Source: Nocardia spumae
GTDB lineage: Bacteria; Actinomycetota; Actinomycetes; Mycobacteriales; Mycobacteriaceae
NCBI RefSeq assembly: GCF_020733635.1
Contig: NZ_JAJFZL010000001.1
Span: forward strand, 6,014,001-6,078,000
Direction: 5' to 3'
Length of the DNA stretch: 64,000 nucleotides
Below, piece after piece: positions 1 to 9,500 of the stretch. A model generated the notes under the pieces. That model saw only the letters and a program-made list of their open reading frames with translations. It was not told where the DNA came from and did not search any database. How positions within the stretch are numbered: the first letter of the stretch is position 1; each line of letters starts with the position of its first letter. The position numbers were made by a program, and so were the translations under genes.

Positions 1-557
1 CAGGTGGCCGCGGGGACGCCCACCACATTGGCCGCGCTCAGACCCAGCATCACCGCGGCGACCGCCTTGGCTCGCTGTCCCACCGGCGCCAGCGAGGCGG
101 CCGCCAATGAGGCCACGCCGAAATAGGCGCCGTGCGGGAGGCCGGCGACGAACCGGGCCGCGACCAGAGCCGGAAACGCCGGCGCCAGCACCGAGGCGAT
201 ATTGCCGACGGTGAAGGCGACCATCAACGCGATCAGCAGTCGCTTGCGCGGCATCCGGGCGCACAACGCCGCGATCACCGGAGCGCCGACCACCACACCC
301 AGCGCATACGCCGAGACGGCATGTCCGGCGGTGGGCTCCGATACCCGCAGGTCCGCGGCGATATCGGGCAGCAGGCCCATGGTGACGAATTCGGTGGTGC
401 CGATGCCGAAGCCGCCGAGCGCCAACGCGAGCATCGCCGGGATGTGCCATCCGGTGCGAACCGGATCCGGCCGAGACGAGTCCTGTCGTCCTGTCGTCCC
501 GGCGGGCGCGAGATCGTCGGCAGGGCTTGCGCTGCGCAGGAGAGCTGAGTCGACCAT
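1..557 (-). CDS. MFS exporter of the DHA1 (AraJ/CmlA-like) family, N-terminal part only
   Basis: The gene runs off the left edge, so only its first 185 codons are present. They follow a hydrophilic N-terminus of about 35 residues. The visible protein has the typical first transmembrane helices of a drug:H+ antiporter: the GIGTTEFVTMGLLP segment in helix 1, a helix rich in Gly/Ala/Val, the basic cytoplasmic loop RMPRKRLLI between helices 2 and 3, then GLPHGAYFG. It closely resembles the complete transporter at 49451-50668, with the same GTTEF and R-x-x-RKR landmarks, so the two are paralogues. The ATG start at 555-557 keeps one frame open to the edge; overlapping ORFs in other frames look like shadows. 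The substrate cannot be read from sequence. Confidence 0.85.
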   Translation of the reverse strand, partial: MVDSALLRSASPADDLAPAGTTGRQDSSRPDPVRTGWHIPAMLALALGGFGIGTTEFVTMGLLPDIAADLRVSEPTAGHAVSAYALGVVVGAPVIAALCARMPRKRLLIALMVAFTVGNIASVLAPAFPALVAARFVAGLPHGAYFGVASLAAASLAPVGQRAKAVAAVMLGLSAANVVGVPAAT

Positions 558-737
558 AGGGTTGGCCAACGCGCGCCCGGCGCCGACCGATACCCGGTAT
601 CGAGGTGATTCGACTCACGGACCGGACGCGCACCGGTCCGGAACGCAATTCGGGCACCCGCGGCCACCGAATCGGTGGGGGCGGGTGCCCGGATATCTCT
701 ACCGCCCGCACCGGAAGCTCCGGGCGGACGACGGCGC

Positions 738-1955
738 TCAGCTCAGTTCGCGCGCCAAGTTGGCGTCGAGCACGCCGAGGAACTCCTCGGTGGTCAGGTA
801 GCCCTGGTTGCCACCGACCAGCAGCGCCAGATCCTTGGTCATCTGACCGCTCTCCACGGTCTTGATGACGACATCCTCGAGAGTCTGCGCGAAGCCGATG
901 ACCTCGGGGGTGTTGTCCAGCTTCCCGCGGTGGGCGATGCCACGGGTCCACGCGAAGATCGAGGCGATCGGGTTGGTGGAGGTGGGCTTGCCCTGCTGGT
1001 GCTGGCGGAAGTGCCGGGTCACGGTGCCGTGCGCGGCCTCCGCCTCACAGGTGCGGCCGTCCGGGGTGAGCAGCACCGAGGTCATCAGGCCCAGCGAGCC
1101 GAAGCCCTGCGCCACGGTGTCGGACTGCACATCGCCGTCGTAGTTCTTGCAGGCCCAGACGTAGCCGCCCTCCCACTTCAGGGCGGAGGCGACCATATCG
1201 TCGATCAGCCGGTGCTCGTAGGTCAGGCCGGCGGCGTCGAACTCCTGCTTGAACTCGGTGTCGAAGATCTCCTGGAACGTATCCTTGAACATGCCGTCGT
1301 AGGCCTTCAGGATGGTGTTCTTGGTCGACATGTAGACCGGGTAGTTCTGCTGCAGGCCGTAGTTCAGCGAGGCCCGCGCGAAGTCCTCGATGGACTTCTT
1401 GAAGTTGTACATACCCATGACGACACCGCCGTCGGTGGGCATCTTCACCACTTCGTGGACGATCGGCTCGGAGCCGTCCTCCGGGGTGAACTGGATCGTG
1501 ACGGTGCCCGCCTGATGCACCTTGAAGTCCGTGGCGCGGTACTGGTCGCCGAAGGCGTGACGGCCGATGATGATCGGCTTGGTCCAGCCCGGAACCAGAC
1601 GCGGAACGTTGGAGATGATGATCGGCGCGCGGAAGATGGTGCCGCCGAGGATGTTACGAATCGTGCCGTTCGGCGAACGCCACATCTTCTTGAGATCGAA
1701 TTCCTCGACCCGCGCTTCGTCAGGGGTGATGGTGGCGCATTTGACGCCGACGCCGTGCTTCTTGATGGCGTTGGCCGCGTCGATGGTGACCTGGTCATCG
1801 GTCTTGTCGCGGTATTCGATGCCCAGGTCGTAGTACTCGAGGTTCACATCGAGGTACGGATGGATCAGCTTGTCCTTGATGAACTGCCAGATGATCCGGG
1901 TCATCTCGTCGCCGTCGAGTTCGACGACGGTCCCTTCAACCTTGATCTTGGACAT
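738..1955 (-). CDS. icd: NADP-dependent isocitrate dehydrogenase (homodimeric, eukaryote-like class)
   Basis: Oxidative decarboxylation of isocitrate to 2-oxoglutarate in the TCA cycle, producing NADPH in the cytosol. The 405-residue protein carries the substrate-binding stretch [14 protein letters not shown], the [19 protein letters not shown] signature and the metal-binding region RLIDDMVA. This is the subfamily found in M. tuberculosis Icd1, not the monomeric enzyme. The ATG at 1955 was chosen because an AGGAGG sits about 12 bases upstream and MSKIKVEG is the family N-terminus; the frame stays open for another 30 codons upstream without resemblance to the family. The gene is divergent from the metX unit, as icd1 is from the metY-metX unit in mycobacteria. 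Confidence 0.95.
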   Translation of the reverse strand: MSKIKVEGTVVELDGDEMTRIIWQFIKDKLIHPYLDVNLEYYDLGIEYRDKTDDQVTIDAANAIKKHGVGVKCATITPDEARVEEFDLKKMWRSPNGTIRNILGGTIFRAPIIISNVPRLVPGWTKPIIIGRHAFGDQYRATDFKVHQAGTVTIQFTPEDGSEPIVHEVVKMPTDGGVVMGMYNFKKSIEDFARASLNYGLQQNYPVYMSTKNTILKAYDGMFKDTFQEIFDTEFKQEFDAAGLTYEHRLIDDMVASALKWEGGYVWACKNYDGDVQSDTVAQGFGSLGLMTSVLLTPDGRTCEAEAAHGTVTRHFRQHQQGKPTSTNPIASIFAWTRGIAHRGKLDNTPEVIGFAQTLEDVVIKTVESGQMTKDLALLVGGNQGYLTTEEFLGVLDANLARELS

Positions 1956-2240
1956 GGATCTTCGTGTCCTCCTAAGGAAGGTGTGCTCCCATTGCACGGC
2001 CAGGCGAGCACGCTTGTGAGCGGACCCCAGCTGTTCAACAGACAACGTATACGCCCCGCGTTGTCCACGAGACGCCTGGTGCTAAACAAGACAAGCGTAC
2101 TGGTGCGCTGTGTCTCAGAAACAGGGGCCGCCCCATTGAGTGATACGCACGTCACATCGGCCACATTTCCCGCGGCGGCCGCCACCCCGATCGGCTGAGC
2201 CCAACCCTCGCACCCGTCCGGACCGATTGTTACCATCCAC

Positions 2241-2354
2241 AGCAGGTCATGAGTGCCAGCGCCAAGCCCCGGCTCGCTGGCCGGCAACCCTCCAGTTGCG
2301 GTGGGGTGCTCCGGGTGATTGACCGGGCTCTCGAAAGCCGAGGGCAAGCGCGAC
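2241..2354 (+). promoter_or_regulatory. SAM-IV riboswitch controlling the metX transcript
   Basis: Within the 414-base gap upstream of metX is a strong match to the SAM-IV aptamer as I remember its consensus: GGTCATGAGTGCCAGCG at 2245, CAAGCCCCGGCT, CTGGCCGGCAACCCTCC, GCGGTGGGGTGC and the closing TGACC at 2320-2324. A short hairpin GGCT-CTCGAA-AGCC follows, then GAGGGCAAGCGCG. GGTCA/TGACC forms the basal stem. A ribosome-binding AGGAG (2359-2363) lies immediately after the aptamer, so control at translation initiation is plausible; this is inference. High SAM should lower expression of the methionine genes. The rest of the gap (1956-2240) holds the icd leader and presumably both divergent promoters; no other feature was seen there. 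Confidence 0.9.
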
Positions 2355-2369
2355 GATCAGGAGCAACAA

Positions 2370-2510
2370 GTGAGTGAATTCACCGTGCCCGACGGCAAGG
2401 GTGTGGAGGCGGCGGCGCGCCCGGGGGGTGTCGCTAACATCGGGGATGTGTGTTCTCGAGGTATTCGTGTCGAACGTGCGGCGCGGCTCTGCGCGGTGAC
2501 GGCGCGGTGA
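2370..2510 (+). pseudogene. 46-codon ORF, probable internal-deletion remnant of metY
   Basis: AGGAG at 2359-2363 is followed after six bases by GTG at 2370 and an ORF of 46 codons. Its stop TGA (2508-2510) overlaps the metX start GTG (2507) as GTGA. The ORF occupies the place where metY (O-acetylhomoserine sulfhydrylase) normally lies between the riboswitch and metX. Residues 22-28 read VANIGDV, which is the highly conserved MetY segment (HVANIGDVRS in the mycobacterial enzyme). The remainder does not match MetY, so this looks like a start plus a late fragment fused by deletion. Alternatives are a chance match or a genuine leader peptide that couples metX translation. None of the PLP-binding core survives. 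Confidence 0.45.
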
Positions 2511-3670
2511 CCGTGAGTATCGAATCGAACACGTCGCGGCCCGGCGCAACGACACTGCTACCGCCGCCGGACGGCAGCCTGGGAACCATCGGCATCGGCG
2601 ACGTCCGGCTGGAGAACGGCGCGGTGATACCCGGCGTCGAGCTCGCGGTGCAGCGCTGGGGTGAGCTGTCCCCCGGACTGGACAACGTGGTGCTGGTCGA
2701 ACACGCACTCACCGGCGATTCCCACGTCTGCGGCAACCCCGACGATCGGCACGCGCTGCCCGGATGGTGGGACGGACTGGTCGGCCCCGGCGCCGCACTG
2801 GACACCGACCACTGGTGTGTCATCGCCACGAATGTGCTGGGCGGTTGTCAGGGCAGTACCGGGCCCGGCTCCCTCGCCGCGGACGGAAAGCCTTGGGGCG
2901 CTCGGTTTCCGGAGATCTCGATCCGCGATCAGGTCACCGTCGAGGTGACACTGCTCGAGCTGCTGGGCATCCCCCGCATCGCCGCGGTCGTCGGCGGATC
3001 CATGGGTGGTATGCGGGTGCTCGAGTGGATGGTCGGCTCTCCCGATCGCGTCGACGCCGCGCTGGTCTTGGCCGTCGGCGCCCGGGCGACCGCCGATCAG
3101 ATCGGCACCCAGACCACGCAGATCGCCGCGATCAAGGCCGATCCGGACTGGCAGGGCGGCGATTACCACGGCACCGGCCGCAGCCCGCGCGCCGGCCTGG
3201 GTATCGCACGCCGGATCGCGCATCTGACCTATCGCACCGAATTCGAGCTCGATCACCGGTTCGCGAACTCCGCGCAGGGTGACGAAGACCCTCGGGACGG
3301 CGGACGGTATGCGGTGCAGAGCTATCTCGACCATCAGGCCGACAAGCTGGTCGCCCGTTTCGACGCGGCCACCTACGTACTGCTGTCGGAGGCGATGAAC
3401 CGCCACGACGTCGGCCGCGGTCGCGGCGGTATCGAGGCCGCACTGGCCGCCACCCCGGTCCCGTGCCTGGTCGGCGGTGTGGATTCGGATCGGTTGTACC
3501 CGTTGCGAACCCAGCAGGAACTGGCCGATCTGCTGCCCGGCTGCAAGGGGCTGGAAGTCGTGCACTCACGCGACGGCCACGACGGTTTCCTCACCGAGAC
3601 CGAGGCGATCGGCAAACTGCTGGAGCAGACGATGGAATTGGCTCGCGCCGCCCGGAACGCCCGCGCCTGA
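2507..3670 (+). CDS. metX: Homoserine O-acetyltransferase
   Basis: Transfers acetyl from acetyl-CoA to homoserine, the first committed step of methionine synthesis, in the cytosol. The 387-residue alpha/beta-hydrolase-fold protein shows the MetX landmarks [13 protein letters not shown] (oxyanion region), the nucleophile elbow GGSMGGM near residue 165, the catalytic Asp in [11 protein letters not shown] and the C-terminal His in DGHDGF. The frame is open upstream to 2450, but GTG 2507 overlaps the stop of the preceding short ORF as GTGA, which favours coupled translation from there; GTG 2513 is an alternative. It lies downstream of the SAM-IV element. No sulfhydrylase gene follows in this window. 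Confidence 0.95.
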   Translation: MTVSIESNTSRPGATTLLPPPDGSLGTIGIGDVRLENGAVIPGVELAVQRWGELSPGLDNVVLVEHALTGDSHVCGNPDDRHALPGWWDGLVGPGAALDTDHWCVIATNVLGGCQGSTGPGSLAADGKPWGARFPEISIRDQVTVEVTLLELLGIPRIAAVVGGSMGGMRVLEWMVGSPDRVDAALVLAVGARATADQIGTQTTQIAAIKADPDWQGGDYHGTGRSPRAGLGIARRIAHLTYRTEFELDHRFANSAQGDEDPRDGGRYAVQSYLDHQADKLVARFDAATYVLLSEAMNRHDVGRGRGGIEAALAATPVPCLVGGVDSDRLYPLRTQQELADLLPGCKGLEVVHSRDGHDGFLTETEAIGKLLEQTMELARAARNARA

Positions 3671-3690
3671 TCCTCGCCGGCAGTCACCGC

Positions 3691-3740
3691 GATCCCCGCA
3701 GCCCGGGCCGGGCTCGATCCCCGCAGCCCGGGCCGGGCTC
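3691..3740. repeat. Two perfect tandem copies of a 25-base GC-rich unit
   Basis: 3691-3715 and 3716-3740 are identical, and each contains the palindrome GCCCGGGC. The pair fills the short gap between the convergent metX and DUF3017 genes. Each unit can fold on its own or pair with the other, so it may serve as a bidirectional terminator; this role is inferred. Confidence 0.6.
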
Positions 3741-3747
3741 GATGCCC

Positions 3748-4068
3748 TCAGCCGACGCCGAGGCTGCTGATGGTGGCGGCCAGCACGATGATCGCGCCAC
3801 CCAGCACCGTGTAGGCGCCGATATCGAACGGCCTGCTCCGCACCGCCAGCAGCCCGACCCGGGCCGGCGGCAGGCACAACCGGAACGCCGCGGCCAGTAG
3901 TGTCGCTCCGCCGATGAAGAACGCGCCGCGGCGCCAGCGGTCCTGCGCTACGAAGACCACCGCGACCAGCAACACCACGACGACCAGCAGCATCGGCAGG
4001 TGAACCTGGAAGAAGCGGTTCACCGGGCTGGAGTGCTGCTGCGGGTGCGTGGCGGGCGCATCGGTCAC
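3748..4068 (-). CDS. DUF3017 family integral membrane protein
   Basis: A small 106-residue membrane protein with three predicted helices: roughly residues 22-41 (LPMLLVVVVLLVAVVFV), 48-66 (RGAFFIGGATLLAAAFRLCL) and 82-103 (IGAYTVLGGAIIVLAATISS). The PPARVGLLAVRSRPFD loop between the last two is typical of DUF3017. In mycobacteria the family lies beside folD, which is not in this window. The function is unknown. The start is GTG at 4068 (MTDAPATHPQQ); no strong ribosome-binding site is visible. It is convergent with metX. Confidence 0.8.
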   Translation of the reverse strand: MTDAPATHPQQHSSPVNRFFQVHLPMLLVVVVLLVAVVFVAQDRWRRGAFFIGGATLLAAAFRLCLPPARVGLLAVRSRPFDIGAYTVLGGAIIVLAATISSLGVG

Positions 4069-4165
4069 GGCTGCGATTCTCGCATGTCCGGTCGTCCCGC
4101 CGCCGGGAGCGGGGGCGGCGCGGTCGCGACGGCCACTGGATGCGGCCGCCGCGACCGGGCGAGGA

Positions 4166-4678
4166 TCAGACGCCGAACGGAGCGGCGTAGTGGATACGGC
4201 CCGCCGGAAGCGGATGGCCCGCGTCGAGCGTGAGAGCCATCAGCGCGTCATCGGGAACATCGATGCTCAGATCGATGCCGTACCGGCTTGCCCGCCGGAA
4301 GCCGAACCGCGGGTAGTACTCGGGGTGGCCGAGCACAGTGACGAAATGCTCCCCGTGGTCGGCCGCAGCCCGCAATGCGGCGCGAACGGACGCCGCCCCG
4401 GCACCGGTGCGCTGGTACTGCGGCAGTACGGCGCACGGTCCCAGGCACAGGGCCGGGACGTCGCCGATATGGCAGCGAGTCAGCAGCGCGTAGCCGACGA
4501 CGGTGTCGTCGGGTCCGGCCGCCACGATCGACAGGCCGTCGATCCAGGCCGGATCGCCGCGTAGTGCCTCGACGAGATCGGCCTCGTCGGGCCGGTCGAA
4601 CGCGGCGGTATTGATTGCGTGGACGACGGGAATGTCCGCGGCGGTTTCGGCACGCGTGGTCCAGGTTCGAATAGTCAA
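4166..4678 (-). CDS. GNAT family N-acetyltransferase
   Basis: A 170-residue acetyl-CoA-dependent acyltransferase. The acetyl-CoA pyrophosphate-binding motif is visible as VLPQYQRTGAGAASVRAAL (about residues 88-106), followed by VTVLGHPEYYPRFGFRRA, the motif B region seen in YhbS-like GNATs. The substrate is unknown. The start codon is probably TTG at 4678 (reading MTIRTWTTR). It is a stand-alone gene between DUF3017 and trmL and shows no operon partner. Confidence 0.8.
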   Translation of the reverse strand: MTIRTWTTRAETAADIPVVHAINTAAFDRPDEADLVEALRGDPAWIDGLSIVAAGPDDTVVGYALLTRCHIGDVPALCLGPCAVLPQYQRTGAGAASVRAALRAAADHGEHFVTVLGHPEYYPRFGFRRASRYGIDLSIDVPDDALMALTLDAGHPLPAGRIHYAAPFGV

Positions 4679-4986
4679 TGCTACGAATCCGTTTCATAGA
4701 GATCGGGTGATGAGTCGACGCGGTTGCGCGAGCGAGCGCTCGGCGGAACCGTGGACGAGATCAGGCCGACGCGCGGAAGGAGCCGATGCCCCGGAGGCGG
4801 TATTCGGTACCAGCGCGCACGGCGGCCTCACACACAGTCATCAACCCACCTCCCGCGAACTGGTCGACCCCGCGGGCGATCGCGGCATCGATGGAACGGA
4901 TCGGCCGTCACGAACGGCCGCCGGTCACGGTAGCAGAGGCCGGGCTCCGACGCGTGCCCCGTCGGGTGGACGGGTACCGTCTCGGT
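4679..4986. other. Intergenic region with a probable leaderless promoter for trmL
   Basis: These 308 bases lie between divergent genes, and the ORFs crossing them show no family features. TACCGT at 4975-4980 ends six bases before the trmL GTG (4987), the spacing expected for a leaderless transcript. Nothing else was recognised. Confidence 0.5.
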
Positions 4987-5451
4987 GTGCTCAAGCTGGT
5001 GTTCTTCGAACCGCGTATCCCACCCAATACGGGTAATGCGATCCGTCTGGCGGCCGGTACGGGATGCGAGCTACATCTGATCGAGCCCCTCGGATTCGAT
5101 CTGTCGGAACCGAAACTGCGCCGCGCCGGACTGGACTATCACGATCTGGCGGTCGTCACCGTGCACGAAAACCTCACGGCCGCATGGGAATCGCTGCGAC
5201 CCGAGCGGGTGTTCGCCTTCACCACGCACGCCACCACCCACAACACCGATATCGCCTACCGCCCCGGAGACGTGCTGCTGTTCGGGCCGGAACCGACCGG
5301 ACTGCCGGATGAGGTGCTGGCCGATACGCACATCACCGAGCAATTGCGCATACCCATGCTGCCCGGCCGCCGGTCGATGAACCTGTCCAACGCCGCGGCG
5401 GTCGCCGTATACGAGGCATGGCGCCAGCTCGGGTTCCCGGGAGCGGTGTAA
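4987..5451 (+). CDS. trmL: tRNA (cytidine/uridine-34-2'-O)-methyltransferase, TrmL family
   Basis: A SPOUT-class enzyme that 2'-O-methylates the wobble nucleotide of certain tRNAs using SAM. The 154-residue protein has all three SPOUT motifs: FEPRIPPNTGNAIRLAAGTG at the N-terminus, LLFGPEPTGLP in the middle, and the knot-forming IPMLPGRRSMNLSNAAAV near the C-terminus. It closely resembles mycobacterial Rv3366. GTG 4987 was selected over further-upstream starts because LKLVFFEPRIP is where family similarity begins and because a -10 hexamer sits six bases upstream. It is convergent with the DUF167 gene; a hairpin spans its stop codon. Confidence 0.9.
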   Translation: MLKLVFFEPRIPPNTGNAIRLAAGTGCELHLIEPLGFDLSEPKLRRAGLDYHDLAVVTVHENLTAAWESLRPERVFAFTTHATTHNTDIAYRPGDVLLFGPEPTGLPDEVLADTHITEQLRIPMLPGRRSMNLSNAAAVAVYEAWRQLGFPGAV

Positions 5452-5463
5452 TCGCCCGCTCCC
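5439..5463. terminator. Hairpin between convergent trmL and DUF167 genes
   Basis: GGGAGCG (5439-5445) pairs perfectly with CGCTCCC (5457-5463) across an 11-base loop containing the trmL stop. There is no T tract, as is usual in high-GC actinobacteria, so termination is likely but not certain. Confidence 0.45.
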
Positions 5464-5479
5464 GTGGGTGGTTCGCGGC

Positions 5480-5710
5480 TCAGTTGTCGATCTCGAAGCG
5501 TTTGAAGCGGGAGGTGGCTCCGGCCGTGAGCCGCACCGCCGATGTGGGGACACCGTAGTGGTGTGCCAGCAGTTCGATCGCGGCCTTGTTGGCTTTGCCC
5601 TCCACCGCGGGTGCGCGCACGTACAGGAGCAGGGTGCCGTCGTCACCGGTTTCGACGAGCGGGCCTTTGCGGCTACCGGGTTTGATGGTCGCGCGGACCA
5701 CAGTCGGCAC
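5480..5710 (-). CDS. DUF167 (YggU-type) protein
   Basis: A 76-residue member of the DUF167 family, with the conserved core VRAPAVEGKANKAAIELLA and the C-terminal TAGATSRFKRFEI. The family occurs across all domains as a small alpha/beta protein of unproven function. The start is taken at 5710 (MPTVVRATIKPGS), where the family N-terminus begins. It is convergent with trmL and may be the last gene of the unit read from 6412. Confidence 0.85.
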   Translation of the reverse strand: MPTVVRATIKPGSRKGPLVETGDDGTLLLYVRAPAVEGKANKAAIELLAHHYGVPTSAVRLTAGATSRFKRFEIDN

Positions 5711-5749
5711 GGGCTGCTCCTCGATGTGGGCGATCGACTCCTTGGCAGC

Positions 5750-6412
5750 CTAGGCCCTCCGCGAGCGGCGACCCTGACCATGCCCCGGCCCCGGACCCGG
5801 CGGCCGATCCGCCCCGGATCCGGCACGCTCGAATACGTTCGCCACCTCCAGCAGTGCGGCGGCCGCGGCCCGGATCGCCTCGTGGCCCCGCTGATCGGTA
5901 TGCCGCACGGTGGCCACGGCCTCGGCGACGAGTTCGGCCCACTCCCCGGCGACACCTTCCCGACCCCCGGTGACCGTCCAATTCTCGGCGACCGAGCAGC
6001 CCGCGGCCTCCGCATCGGCGACCAGGTCCGACAATGCCGAAACCGTGCCGTACAGATCGCGCAGAGTGCGCTCCGCGATATCGCACAGCGCCGCGGCACG
6101 CAGGCAGACGCGCAGCTCGTCGCCGGTCGATACGGCCGGTCCCGGCTCGTGGCCGATACCTCGCGGTCCGGGCCCACCGAGCCGGCCGCAGACGCCGCGC
6201 ACCCACTCCGAGGCCGCCGCCAGGTCGGCGATGCGCCGATCGATCGGCGCGTCCGGATGATCGACCGCGCGCCAGGTGCCGAGCACCGAGCGGGGCGGGA
6301 TCACCGGTTCGGCGCCGTCCGGGCCGTGCGAACGAAACCGCTTCTGCCCCATATCTTCCGCAGCCGCCGCGATACTCACCGCCGCCGCGCCGGCAGTGGA
6401 TGCCCTGTTCAT
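5750..6412 (-). CDS. Conserved hypothetical protein, 220 residues
   Basis: Not recognised. The start is ATG 6412 (MNRASTAGAAAVSIAAAAEDMG), preceded by GGGGGGCGGAT. The frame extends upstream to 6622 without sense as protein. The body is largely helical (CLRAAALCDIAERTLRDLYGTVSALSDLVADAEAAG, then WAELVAEAVATVRHTDQRGHEAIRAAAAALLEVANVF) and ends in a basic Gly/Pro/Arg tail. There is no signal peptide or membrane segment. The helix pattern loosely recalls small actinobacterial ESX-accessory proteins, but no WXG motif is present. It lies between dnaE2 and the DUF167 gene on the same strand. Confidence 0.6.
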   Translation of the reverse strand: MNRASTAGAAAVSIAAAAEDMGQKRFRSHGPDGAEPVIPPRSVLGTWRAVDHPDAPIDRRIADLAAASEWVRGVCGRLGGPGPRGIGHEPGPAVSTGDELRVCLRAAALCDIAERTLRDLYGTVSALSDLVADAEAAGCSVAENWTVTGGREGVAGEWAELVAEAVATVRHTDQRGHEAIRAAAAALLEVANVFERAGSGADRPPGPGPGHGQGRRSRRA

Positions 6413-6557
6413 ATCCGCCCCCCTCGTCCGAATGCGATCGCTCGATGTGAACGACCGGAAATCCCTGTTTCCGAACTCTTTTCGAACATAACCAGCGCTC
6501 GGGCGGCTGTCACGCACGAGCGCACAGCCGCACCCCGTATCGGAGAACGCACCCCGC

Positions 6558-9500
6558 TCAACGGAAATCCCGAGACTTCGACGGCATGCGCAGATCCATC
6601 CGCTGCAGATGTTCGGCCACAATGCTCACCACTCCCTCCGCGTTCTGTACCCGGCCGCGGATCAGCAGAGCGGGCGCCCCCTGCGCGATGCGGCGATAGC
6701 GACGCCACAGCCCCACCGAGCACACCACGTTCACCATGCCGGTCTCGTCTTCCAGATTGACGAAGGTGACCCCGGAGGCGGTGGCCGGTCGCTGCCGATG
6801 CGTCACCGCACCGCCCACCAGCACCTTCGAGCCGTCGGGCACGGCGAGCAGCTGATTCGCCGGAACCACACCGAGTTCGTCCCAGCGGGCGCGCAGGAAT
6901 TCGGTCGGATAGCTGCCGGGTGATACCCCGGTCGCCCACACATCGGCTGCGGCCGTTTCCAATTCGCTCATACCGGGGAGCATCGGCGCGTCGGTGCTCG
7001 CACCGGTTCCCGGTAACCGGTCGGATCGCTCGCCCGCGGCCGCCCCCGCGGCCCACAGCGCCTGCCGCCGGCCGAGTCCACGGCCGGATTCGGCGCCGAT
7101 ACTGCCGAGCGCACCCGCGGTGGCCAGCGCTTCGGCCTGCGACACCGACATCTCGACCCGTCCGGTCAGATCCAGAAACGAGGTGTAGGGGCCGGACGAC
7201 CGTGCCGCGACGATCCGCTCGGCCACCTCGTCACCGATATGCCGGACCGCGGACAGGCCCAGCCGCACCCGGGTGCCGTGCCGCTCCAGCGTCGCCCCGG
7301 CGAGGCTGTGATTGATATCGGGCCCGAGCACCACCACCCCGTGCCGTCGCGCATCGGCCACCAGCGACTGCGGTGAATAGAACCCCATCGGCTGCGCGTT
7401 CAGCAGCCCCGCGCAGAAGGCGGCGGGATGATGCAGTTTGAACCAGGCCGAATAGAACACCAGGGCGGCGAAACTCTGCGAATGACTTTCCGGGAAACCG
7501 AAATTGGCGAAGGCGTAGATCTTCTCGTAGATGCGATCGGCCAGCTCACCGGTGATGCCGTGCAGATCGCGCATGCCCTGATAGAACCGTTCCCGTAAGC
7601 GTTCCATACGCTGCGTCGAACGTTTCGAACCCATCGCCCGGCGCAGCTGATCCGCCTCGGCGGCGGTGAATCCGGCGATATCGACCGCCATCTGCATGAG
7701 TTGCTCTTGGAACAGCGGAATTCCGAGCGTCCGGGCCAGGGAACTCTCCAGCGCCGGATGATCGATCGTCACCTCTTCCCGGCCGTTGCGGCGACGGATA
7801 TACGGATGGACCGAACCACCTTGGATGGGCCCGGGGCGGATCAGCGCGACCTCGACGACCAAATCGTAGAAGGCGCGCGGGCGCAGGCGCGGCAGCGTCG
7901 CCATCTGGGCCCGTGACTCCACCTGGAAGACGCCCACCGAATCCGCCCGCGACAGCATCTCGTAGACGGCGGATTCGGTGAGATCGATGGCGTGCAGTTC
8001 GATATCGGCGCCTTCGTGCTCGCGCACCAGATCGATCATGTAGTGCAGGGCCGACAGCATGCCCAGGCCGAGCAGATCGAACTTCACCAAACCCGCTGCG
8101 GCGCAATCGTCCTTGTCCCACTGCAGTACGCTGCGACCCGGCATTCGCGCCCACTCCACCGGGCAGACGTCGGCGATCGGGCGATCGCAGATCACCATGC
8201 CGCCGGAATGGATACCCAGATGCCGCGGCAGACCTTCGATCTCACCGGCCAGTTCCAGGACGCGCTCCGGGATATCGGTATGCGTTTCACTCGATACCCC
8301 GGTCCACCGGCTCACCTGTTTACCGAAGGCATCCTGCTGACCGGGTGAGAAGCCCAGTGCCCGAGCGGCATCGCGCACCGCGGACTTACCGCGATAGGTG
8401 ATCACATTGGCCACCTGGGCGGCGTACTCCCGCCCGTATTTGGTGTAGACGTGCTGGATCGCCTCCTCGCGACGATCGGATTCGATATCGATATCGATAT
8501 CGGGCGGACCGTCGCGCTCGGGCGCCAGGAACCGTTCGAACAGCAGATCGTTGGCGACCGGATCCACATTGGTGATGCCGATCGCGTAGCAGACCGCGGA
8601 GTTGGCCGCCGAACCCCGGCCTTGGCACAGGATGTCGTGGCTCTTGCAGAAGGCGACGATATCGTGCACGACCAGGAAGTAACCGGGAAACTTCAGATCG
8701 GTGATGATCCGCAGTTCGTGTTCGAGTTGCCGGTACGCCTTGGGATTTCGTTCCGGTGGACCGTAGCGCTCGAGCGCGCCGTCGAGGGTGAGCCGGCGCA
8801 ACCAGGAATTCTCGTCGTGCCCGGCCGGCACCTCGAACGGCGGCAGCTCCGGGGCGATCAGCCGCAGATCGAAGGCACATTCGCGGGCCAGTTCCGCGGC
8901 ACCGGTCACCGCCTGCGGGCAGTCGTCGAACAACCGCAGCATCTCCGCGCCCGATCGCAGATGCGCACCACCGGTGGGCGGCAGCCAGCCGTCGATCTCG
9001 TCCAGGCTGCGCCGCGCCCGGATCGCCGCCAGCGCCATCGCCCGGCGGCCCTGCGCGGGAGCGGCGAAATGCGCTGCGGTCGTGGCGATCACCGGCACCC
9101 GCAGGCGCTCGGCCAGGGCGATCAGCCGGGCATTGCGTTCATCGTCGGTGGGCACCCCGTGCCGGGTGAGTTCGACACTCACCCGATCGCGGCCGAATCG
9201 GTCCATCAGATCGCGCAGCGCCGCCTCCGCCTCGGCATCGCCCTGTTCGAGCGCGCGGCGCACATGACCTTTGCGACAGCCGGTGAGGATATGCCAATGC
9301 CCCTCCGCGGCGGCCGACAACCGATCCAGGTCGTAGCGCAGAATCCCCTTCTCACCGGCCACCATGTGCGCGGCCGACATCTCCCGCGACAGCCGCCGAT
9401 AGCCCTCCTGCCCCCGGGCCAGCACCAGCAGATGCGGTCCGGACGGATCCGCTTCCCCGGTGCGCGGTTGCGAATCGGCCATCGACCCGAACAGCGGTGC

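Noticed and set aside
675..2198. A 507-codon open frame antisense to icd
   Set aside because: It is a long shadow caused by high-GC codon bias opposite a clear isocitrate dehydrogenase, and it shows no protein family features.
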